Assembly: GCF_040564635.1 (NCBI RefSeq)
Contig: NZ_CP159837.1
Location: 5,319,001-5,383,000, forward strand
Origin: Planktothricoides raciborskii GIHE-MW2
GTDB lineage: Bacteria > Cyanobacteriota > Cyanobacteriia > Cyanobacteriales > Laspinemataceae
Length of the DNA: 64,000 nt
Reading direction: 5' to 3'
Shown here: positions 57,829 to 64,000 of the stretch, one piece after another
How positions within the stretch are numbered: position 1 is the first letter of the stretch
How the letters are laid out: each line of letters begins with the position of its first letter
Program-made: the position numbers and the translations under genes
The notes under the pieces: generated by a model
What the model saw: only the letters and a program-made list of their open reading frames with translations
Database searches by the model: none
Told to the model about the DNA's origin: nothing

Positions 57829-58210
57829 GGTAATTTGTGATCCATCCAGTCAATAAAACAGATCATACCAATTTCATTGAATTTTGCCACATATGCCCGA
57901 CACCAATCTTGGATCTAGGGGTTCAGTCTAATAGCAAATTCAACCCCGATCGTGGCACATCCCCGTCACCGCCCTTACTCATTGCCAATTTAAGCATATC
58001 AGATGCCTATCATGGGAGGAACGAGGCAATTCGCGACCCCCTTCAGGATTTGACCGATTCGATAAGAGAGGAGAGAGAATAGAGGAGAGAGAATAAAGAA
58101 GAGAGTAGGATTTGTTTCACTGGATACTAGACAAGGACGATGTGCGATTCTCTCCGGGAGGCTTTCGCGATCGCCTACAGGAAAGCGGCTTAAAGCGGCT
58201 TAAAATATCT
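57829..58210. other. Intergenic region with GAGAGAATAGAG repeats
   Basis: 382 bases without a gene. 58063-58105 carries purine-rich GAGAGGAGAGAGAATA repeats of the kind at 35785. It may hold the adenylate cyclase promoter near 57830-57900. Confidence 0.4.
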
Positions 58211-58786
58211 CTAATTATCAGCATTTAAAACTTGTTCAACCGTTAGGGTTAATTCTGGGAACATTGAGGATTTTATCTCTTGATTTTCGCTAAATTCTGT
58301 GATATCATAGAGTCCATACACCAGCTTTAATACAGACACTTTTGCCTCAACTGGATCGACAATCCAATATTCAGGAATTTCCCGCACTGCGTACTCAGAT
58401 TGTTTGTAACGATAATCATCGATCGCATTGCCCGGACTGACAATTTCTACGGCTAATAAAGGGGGAGATTTCAGTACCGCAGAAGTCATTTCTCTGAGTT
58501 CTTGGCGTTGGCTTTCTGTGATAATTACTAAATCGGGAATTCTGGATTTATTGAAAGAGGTGCGAACGCCGATATTTCCAGGTCTGACTTTCCAGTCCAA
58601 ACCAAGTCTTTCAATCTCTTTGTCGAATTGCTTAAACAGAAAGACCATGATATCTGCGTGCAGTCCACTGGGAGTTGGCATGGGGATGAGTTCTCCGTTT
58701 ACAAGTTCATATTTGAGATCGGTATTATCATGGTATTCCAGATATTCCTCAAAGGTGTAAGTTTTTTTGGTGAGGGTTTGCAGCAT
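58211..58786 (-). CDS. Uma2 family (DUF820) endonuclease-like protein
   Basis: 191 residues from ATG 58786, chosen because GGAGG lies 7 bases upstream; a longer frame to 58852 has no such site. The PD-(D/E)xK core is visible: ELVNGELIPMP, RIPDLVIITES (Asp) and LAVEIVSPGN (ExVSP). These nuclease-fold proteins are present in many copies per cyanobacterial genome, and their biological role is unsettled. Confidence 0.88.
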   Translation of the reverse strand: MLQTLTKKTYTFEEYLEYHDNTDLKYELVNGELIPMPTPSGLHADIMVFLFKQFDKEIERLGLDWKVRPGNIGVRTSFNKSRIPDLVIITESQRQELREMTSAVLKSPPLLAVEIVSPGNAIDDYRYKQSEYAVREIPEYWIVDPVEAKVSVLKLVYGLYDITEFSENQEIKSSMFPELTLTVEQVLNADN

Positions 58787-58966
58787 GGGATAATCCTCCG
58801 ATAAGTTATATATATTGTAATGGGATTTTAAGGCAATGGGTAAGGTAGGCAAAATTTTGCCCTACGACTATGGGAGGGCGGCGTTGCATTCGGGGAAATA
58901 AATCATTTGTTATGATCGCTAATTTGCTTGCCCGAATGCTTCGCCCCTCCAGGGTCGATCGCGCAT

Positions 58967-59395
58967 TTAAATTCTGGGTCGTTGTCCGTAACGTCGATAA
59001 TAACAATAATCTTTGAGAATGCGATCGTGATCGAAACATAATTGTTGGGGTAATTGCCAAATTTCAAAAAGTTGTAAATGTTTGGCATCATCCGCAGCTT
59101 TTGGTTCACCGATCGCACTAGCAATAAATACCACACTCAGGGTATGTTGCCTGGGATCGCGATCGGGGTCAGAATACACATAAAATTGTTCAATTAATTC
59201 TACTGATAAACTGGTTTCTTCCAGGGCCTCTCGAACCGCCGCAGTTTCCACCGATTCGCCGTAGTCCACAAAGCCACCGGGTAACGCCCAACCCAGAGGC
59301 GGATTTTGCCGTTCGATCAGCACAATGGGACGACCGGGGCGATCGATCAGTTCAATAATAATGTCAACGGTGGGAGCGGGATTGCGATAAGTCAT
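58967..59395 (-). CDS. Nudix hydrolase
   Basis: 142 residues. Complete Nudix box [20 protein letters not shown] then ETSL (GX5EX7REUXEEXGU pattern, with Thr-Ser in the last positions). [12 protein letters not shown] upstream is typical of ADP-ribose or NADH-type members, but the substrate cannot be fixed from sequence. Followed by a hairpin-repeat arm (GCCCGAATGCTTCGCCCC) at about 58930. Confidence 0.9.
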   Translation of the reverse strand: MTYRNPAPTVDIIIELIDRPGRPIVLIERQNPPLGWALPGGFVDYGESVETAAVREALEETSLSVELIEQFYVYSDPDRDPRQHTLSVVFIASAIGEPKAADDAKHLQLFEIWQLPQQLCFDHDRILKDYCYYRRYGQRPRI

Positions 59396-59546
59396 AGGGT
59401 CCTTGAAGTTTAAAAGTGTAAAGATAGGATTAATTTTATGGTGGTTTGATTAGATTAGATTATAACTGTGCCGTTACATGATAAATTCAGAAACACATCA
59501 TGTTGGCACGAAGCCAGCATAAGATTCCTGTCTACGAGGAGGGCTC

Positions 59547-61043
59547 ATGCCTTTTCCCAGATCGAGCGGTATTTTGCTTCATCCCACGTCTTTTCCCAGT
59601 CGATTCGGTATCGGGGATTTAGGGATAGAAGCGCGTAAATTCATTGATTTTTTAGCAGAAAGTCGCCAAAAGTTTTGGCAAATCTTGCCCCTTGGGCCAA
59701 CGGGGTATGGTAATTCTCCTTATATGTGCTATTCAGCAATGGCGGGGAATGCTATGCTAATTAGCCTCGATCGCCTTCTTGAAGATGGTTTGCTTGCCTT
59801 TGAGGATTTGACCGATCTGCCAGAATTTCCAGCGGATCGAGTAGATTTTGAACGGGCGATCGCCTTCAAAATGCCTCTACTGAAAAAAGCCTGCGAAAAT
59901 TTCAAGGACAAAGCCACCAGCAAACAACAAGAAGCGTTTCAAAAGTTTTGCTACGACAAATCCTATTGGCTGGATGACTATGCCTTATTTATGGCCATCA
60001 AAGAAACCTTAAATGGGGCCAGTTGGCATACTTGGGAACCAGACCTAGCCAAACGCAAGCCCGCAGTCTTAGAACAATGGCGGCGGCGTTTACCCGGAGA
60101 GATTTTTTTCCGTAAATTTCTTCAGTTTGAATTTTTCCGCCAATGGTCAGAACTTAAATCTTATGCCAACAAACGAGGCATTCAGATTATTGGCGATATT
60201 CCTATATATGTCGCCCACGATAGTGCCGATGTTTGGGCCCATCCAGAAATCTTTTGCCTAGACATGAAAACTGGCGAACCCGCAGGCATGGCAGGAGTGC
60301 CACCAGATTATTTTAGTCCTACAGGTCAGCTTTGGGGCAACCCAGTGTATCTCTGGAACCGACTAGAAAAAACCGATTTCCATTGGTGGGTAGAACGATT
60401 TCGTTCCATGTTAGCTTATGTGGATGTGATTCGCATCGACCATTTCCGAGGCTTTGAGTCTTTTTGGAATGTCCGCCAAGGGGAAACCACGGCCATGAAT
60501 GGTAAGTGGATTAAAGCAAAGGGAGAACAGTTACTAGAAGTAATTAAGCAAAAATTGGGTAAATTGCCAATTATTGCGGAAGATTTAGGGGTGATTACCC
60601 CAGAGGTAGACGCACTGCGGGATAAGTTTGAATTTCCAGGGATGAAAATCTTGCACTTTGCCTTCGGTTCGGGAGCAGGAAATCCTTATTTGCCGTTTAA
60701 TTTCTACAACCGAAATTGTGTAGTTTATACCGGCACCCATGACAATGACACCACCGTTGGCTGGTTTAATCAAATGCCGGAACATGAACGCTTGGGCGCT
60801 TTGGCTTATTTAGGCCCTGTTCGGTCTTGGGGAATTCATTGGGATTTAATTCAAGTAGCCCTGTCTTCAGTGGCGAATCAAGCGATTATTCCGGTTCAGG
60901 ATCTTTTAGGACTGGACACCCAAGCCCGGATGAATGTGCCGAGTAAGCCTTCAGGGAACTGGGCATGGCGCTATGAGTTTGGGGCGCTGACTCCAGAAAT
61001 CCGCGATCGCCTAAAAATGATGACCGAAACATTCGGACGCTGA
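59547..61043 (+). CDS. malQ: 4-alpha-glucanotransferase
   Basis: 498 residues, GH77 amylomaltase that rearranges alpha-1,4-glucans in glycogen turnover. MPFPRSSGILLHPTSFPSRF and GIGDLG at the N-terminus; catalytic blocks VDVIRIDHFRGFESFW (nucleophile Asp), IIAEDLGVITPEVDALRD (acid/base Glu) and YTGTHDNDTTVGW (third Asp). Start ATG 59547 with GAGGAGGG just upstream. Confidence 0.95.
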   Translation: MPFPRSSGILLHPTSFPSRFGIGDLGIEARKFIDFLAESRQKFWQILPLGPTGYGNSPYMCYSAMAGNAMLISLDRLLEDGLLAFEDLTDLPEFPADRVDFERAIAFKMPLLKKACENFKDKATSKQQEAFQKFCYDKSYWLDDYALFMAIKETLNGASWHTWEPDLAKRKPAVLEQWRRRLPGEIFFRKFLQFEFFRQWSELKSYANKRGIQIIGDIPIYVAHDSADVWAHPEIFCLDMKTGEPAGMAGVPPDYFSPTGQLWGNPVYLWNRLEKTDFHWWVERFRSMLAYVDVIRIDHFRGFESFWNVRQGETTAMNGKWIKAKGEQLLEVIKQKLGKLPIIAEDLGVITPEVDALRDKFEFPGMKILHFAFGSGAGNPYLPFNFYNRNCVVYTGTHDNDTTVGWFNQMPEHERLGALAYLGPVRSWGIHWDLIQVALSSVANQAIIPVQDLLGLDTQARMNVPSKPSGNWAWRYEFGALTPEIRDRLKMMTETFGR

Positions 61044-61060
61044 TCCATAGAACTGTCTTA

Positions 61061-61104
61061 GGTCAAATTAGGGTCAAATTAGGTCAAATTAGGTCAAATT
61101 AGGG
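61061..61104. repeat. GGTCAAATTA tandem repeat between malQ and rodZ
   Basis: Four units of GGTCAAATTA(G). The rodZ stop codon lies in the last unit, so the array overlaps that gene's 3' end. Confidence 0.75.
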
Positions 61105-61998
61105 TCGAGAAATCAGCACTTCCCTTTGGATCACTTGTCCCTGGGCGCCCATTTGTTCCGCTTTGCCATTATTGACCGCTAACAAAACCCCTCCGGCATT
61201 CCCTGCCACCACCACCAGTTTCTCCGAAGCTTCCCAAGTGCGCTGAGTGCCGGAGGGCAACATTCCCTCAAATTCCATTTTGCCGTCTGCTTCAATCACG
61301 ATCCAAGAAGCATCTTTCAAAGTCAGTCCAACTTTTACTCCTTGCCCCCCAAATTTATTGAACTCCTGTGCTGGGGGACTCGGTTTCTGGGCTGATTGCT
61401 GTGTGGCGTTTAGTGGGTTGGCCAAAAAGGAGTTTTGAACTACGGGATTCTTTGGTGGCACCGCAGATCCAGATGGCTGAGTTGCTACCAGTGCAACGGT
61501 TTTGCTCCCTGGTTCTTGGTTAGCCCTTTGGGTGGCTGATTGATCCAGTTGCTTGGATAAAGTTTGCACCGATAGGATAATTGTAGCCAGATAAACTAGA
61601 TATAAATGTACGGGGCGAAATTTGAAGCGGGGTAAATAACTAAACAAATCAAACCAAAATTTCTTCAAAACAAATCTTTTTTGGCTGATGGGAAAATCCT
61701 GGGCGATCGCCCTGCCATCGAAGCCCAAAAACTTGGCATATCGTAACAGTAACCCTTGAATATAGATCGGTTCAGGTAATCTTTCCAGTTTCCCTTCTTC
61801 AATCGCCTGAAGCATTTGCAGTCGAATCATCGTATGCACCGCCACTTCTTCCAGGGAGATCGACTGTTCCAAGCGGGTTTGACGGAGTTGAGCGCCAATT
61901 TCCGCCAGTTTAGCCACCTGTTTTTCCCGAATTTGTGCCTGTTTTGTTTGTTCGTTAATCAGTTGTTCAGACTTTTGACTGGTTTTCATGGCGTTCAC
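61099..61998 (-). CDS. rodZ: RodZ-like cell-shape protein
   Basis: 299 residues. N-terminal helix-turn-helix (HTH_25) at 25-90 (IGAQLRQTRLEQSISLEEVA, LPEPIYIQGLLLRYAKFLG), one membrane span at about 133-152 (LYLVYLATIILSVQTL), a Gln/Pro-rich linker, and a C-terminal DUF4115 beta domain (SWIVIEADGKMEFEGMLPSG). RodZ links MreB to the wall synthesis machinery. Same strand as the pseudouridine synthase gene 204 bp upstream, with a 30-bp inverted repeat between. Confidence 0.88.
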   Translation of the reverse strand: MNAMKTSQKSEQLINEQTKQAQIREKQVAKLAEIGAQLRQTRLEQSISLEEVAVHTMIRLQMLQAIEEGKLERLPEPIYIQGLLLRYAKFLGFDGRAIAQDFPISQKRFVLKKFWFDLFSYLPRFKFRPVHLYLVYLATIILSVQTLSKQLDQSATQRANQEPGSKTVALVATQPSGSAVPPKNPVVQNSFLANPLNATQQSAQKPSPPAQEFNKFGGQGVKVGLTLKDASWIVIEADGKMEFEGMLPSGTQRTWEASEKLVVVAGNAGGVLLAVNNGKAEQMGAQGQVIQREVLISRP

Positions 61999-62048
61999 TC
62001 CTGATTAGTTATTGGTTGTTGGTTGGCAGTAATTGATAATTGATAATT

Positions 62049-62124
62049 AATAATTGATAGCTAATAATTGATAATTGATAATTTTGTTTAATTGTCAATT
62101 ATCAATTATTAGCTATCAATTATT
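62049..62124. repeat. 30-bp perfect inverted repeat between rluB-like gene and rodZ
   Basis: Left arm 62049-62078, right arm 62095-62124, 16-base loop, built from TAATTGATAGC and ATAATTGATAATTGA units. AT-rich; it could terminate transcription or be a repeat expansion. Confidence 0.85.
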
Positions 62125-62202
62125 TTGTGGTTGACTGTTTGCCCCCGTCGGCACGGGGGCTGACCGTTCTGCCCAAGAAGACCCGCCACTCTCTTGCATT
62201 CC

Positions 62203-62973
62203 CTAATCAGTTTTACTCCAAGAAATTTGACTTTGTAAAAAATCAATTTCCTTGGAGGTCAAAGGGCGATAGTCACCAGGGGATAAGGGGGATAAGTTCT
62301 CGGTGGGCGATCGCAGCGTAATCGGCCCGATCTCACTGCGATGTAACTCAACCACGGGATAACCCAGCAAAGCCGCCACGCGGCGAATTTGTCGATTGCG
62401 TCCCTCCTTGAGTACCACTTGCAAAAGAGTTTGATTGATTTTCCGATCCTGTTTTAACATCTGAACTTCAGCAGGTAGAGTTTGGCGACCATCCAGTAGA
62501 ACTCCGGCTCGCCAATTTGCCAACACTGATGCCGGGGGATGACCTTTCACCCAGACCTGATAAGTTTTAGAAATTCCATGTTTTGGATGGGTCAATTGAT
62601 AAGTTAACTCCCCATCATTGGTCAACAATAACGCTCCCGTGCTATGAAAATCTAAGCGACCCACGGGATGAATGCCTTGGTTTTGCATCGGTAACGGCAG
62701 CAAATCCAAGACCGTGGGGCGTCCCCGGGGATCAGAACAAGTAGACACAACCCCCGCAGGTTTATAAAGTAACAAATAGACCAATTCAGGCCGATCGCTG
62801 GGTTTAACGATTCGACCATCGACCTCAATTCGATCCACTTCGGGGTTGGCCGTTTGTCCCAGATGGACAATTTGACCATTGACCCTCACTCGTCCTTGCT
62901 GAATCATGGTTTCCGCTTGACGACGAGAGGCAATTCCCCATTGAGATAAGATTTTTTGCAGTCTAGTTTGCAT
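62203..62973 (-). CDS. rRNA pseudouridine synthase, RsuA/RluB family
   Basis: 256 residues from ATG 62973 (MQTRLQKILSQWGIASRRQA). N-terminal S4 RNA-binding domain (1-60), then the synthase domain with catalytic Asp in PVGRLDFHSTGALLLTNDGE, KTYQVWVKG and GRNRQIRRVAALLGYPVVEL. Most likely modifies 23S rRNA like RluB. The frame is open upstream to 63054, but the S4 start fixes the N-terminus. Confidence 0.9.
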   Translation of the reverse strand: MQTRLQKILSQWGIASRRQAETMIQQGRVRVNGQIVHLGQTANPEVDRIEVDGRIVKPSDRPELVYLLLYKPAGVVSTCSDPRGRPTVLDLLPLPMQNQGIHPVGRLDFHSTGALLLTNDGELTYQLTHPKHGISKTYQVWVKGHPPASVLANWRAGVLLDGRQTLPAEVQMLKQDRKINQTLLQVVLKEGRNRQIRRVAALLGYPVVELHRSEIGPITLRSPTENLSPLSPGDYRPLTSKEIDFLQSQISWSKTD

Positions 62974-63192
62974 AGTTGGGACTGCGGTCAGGTATAAGAA
63001 CAGTGACTCAGGAGTTGAAAAGTACGAGAGGCGATTCGCCCACCGAGCACACAACTCCTGACAAAATTTTACTGTTTCTTGAGTAAAAATGCGATACCCA
63101 GGCGGCCAGAAACCCGATTGCTGCGTCCGTAGTCTGTAGAATTGACTACACTGGATCGATCATTCAACCGTCAACCACTCAGTAATTACCCG

Positions 63193-63981
63193 ATGAGTTC
63201 TAACCTTATTTTGTCTAAATCAGCAAAAACATTAGATGCCGTCAAGGAAGTTTCACCCAAGTCAGGAAAACTAACCGGAAAACTAATTAGTAAAATTCTG
63301 GCGCCCGCCCTAAAGTTTTGGTTGCGATCGCAACTAGACGCCATCGAAAACTTGCAATTAACCATTTCCGGTGGCAACCGGCAAATCCTTTCCGGGTCAA
63401 TTCCTGGGGTATTAATTTCTGCCAGTCATGCCATTTATCAAGGCATTAGCTTGAGTCAAATATGGTTAGAAGGGACAGGAATTCGTTTCAATATTAGAGA
63501 AGTGCTCCAAGGGCAACCTCTGCATCTAATCGATCCCGTTCCCATTAATGCCCAGCTACAGTTTACTCAAGGGGATATTGATGCTTCTTTAGCATCCCCG
63601 TTATTTAACCAAGCTATGCAAGAATTTTTAGACTCTTGGTTACATTCTGTGGTCAACTCTTGGGAACAGTTACAAATTAATTTAGGCCAAGATAAATTAA
63701 CATTGACGGGACTTTGCCAACCAGCGATGCTGCATCCGCAAAGCTACGCGAACGCGATCGCGGAGACAGAAGGGAAAAAATCGGCGGTCCTCCAGATGGG
63801 GTTAGAAATCAGAAATGGCCATCAACTCTATTTAGTCAACCCTCAGTTACATATTGCCGGACAAGAGATAATTTATTTAGAACATTTTTCCTGGGATTTC
63901 GGGTCATCGGTGATGATTTCCCAATTAACTTTGCTGCCCGGTCAGCTAACTTGTCAAGGGCAAATCATGGTGACGCCGTAA
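63193..63981 (+). CDS. DUF2993 protein
   Basis: 262 residues from ATG 63193 (MSSNLILSKSAKT); a TTG at 63142 is an alternative. DUF2993 proteins have a lipid-binding-like fold (LISKILAPALKFWLRSQLDA, LQLTISGGNRQILSGSIPGV). Function in cyanobacteria is unknown. An in-frame palindromic repeat at 63724-63753 encodes MLHPQSYANAI, the same peptide type as in hmpD. Confidence 0.8.
   Translation: MSSNLILSKSAKTLDAVKEVSPKSGKLTGKLISKILAPALKFWLRSQLDAIENLQLTISGGNRQILSGSIPGVLISASHAIYQGISLSQIWLEGTGIRFNIREVLQGQPLHLIDPVPINAQLQFTQGDIDASLASPLFNQAMQEFLDSWLHSVVNSWEQLQINLGQDKLTLTGLCQPAMLHPQSYANAIAETEGKKSAVLQMGLEIRNGHQLYLVNPQLHIAGQEIIYLEHFSWDFGSSVMISQLTLLPGQLTCQGQIMVTP
63724..63753. repeat. In-frame palindromic repeat in the DUF2993 gene
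   Basis: GCGATGCTGCATCCGCAAAG then CTACGCGAAC; complement-sense copy of the repeat at 6531 and 23124, slightly diverged. Confidence 0.65.
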
Positions 63982-64000
63982 TTTTTTGTTGTTTGTTGGT

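Overview
The window comes from a cyanobacterium. GCGATCGC (HIP1-type) octamers are frequent. The gene content is also typical of the group: a clpR-clpP3 pair, a Hmp/Pil motility locus with hmpF, a BamA-like outer-membrane barrel, pentapeptide-repeat proteins, Uma2 nucleases and a cyanobactin cluster. The load of group II introns and decayed insertion sequences suggests a filamentous, non-heterocystous lineage, but that is inference and I cannot name the genus.

Layout. 1-4415 is a graveyard of mobile DNA: a group II intron running off the left edge, a second 5' intron fragment head-to-head with it, an IS5-like element with a decayed transposase, and a frameshifted tyrosine recombinase. 4587-11228 (minus strand) holds the pilus chemotaxis genes hmpD (MCP), hmpC (CheW), hmpB (CheY) and hmpA (PATAN plus receiver). 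The CheA gene expected next is not here; the recombinase relic occupies the place. 12133-19367 is best read as one ORF-less group II intron inserted just upstream of hmpF and itself invaded by two RT-encoding group II introns, one of which carries an IS4-like element in its domain VI. hmpF follows at 19467, divergent from hmpA, as expected for the Hmp locus.

21164-38757 is ordinary chromosome: tilS, an ABC1/UbiB-type kinase, a secreted CAP-RTX protein, rpsU, two pentapeptide-repeat proteins, an Omp85 barrel, a HEAT-repeat protein, a J-domain protein, clpP3/clpR and a von Willebrand A protein. 39507-52113 is a complete cyanobactin cluster: protease patA, patB, patC, YcaO heterocyclase patD, a precursor with three identical FVPCC cores, a fused methyltransferase-prenyltransferase, a stand-alone PatF-like protein, and a three-domain patG. 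The fused enzyme and the very short cores point to a linear, N-prenylated and C-methylated product of the aeruginosamide/viridisamide type, not a macrocycle. In agreement, the subtilase domain of PatG has Glu where the catalytic Asp should be. The cluster lies between two copies of the 3' end of the vWA gene.

52114-64000 carries hairpin repeats, decayed genes, a second vWA protein, IS5 and IS630 remnants, a membrane adenylate cyclase, a Uma2 nuclease, a Nudix hydrolase, malQ, rodZ, a pseudouridine synthase and a DUF2993 protein.

A theme of the whole window is short palindromic repeats inserted in frame inside unrelated genes (hmpD, a HEAT protein, a J-domain protein, a vWA protein, patA and a DUF2993 protein), where they add short peptides at linkers. 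No tRNA, rRNA or CRISPR array was recognised.
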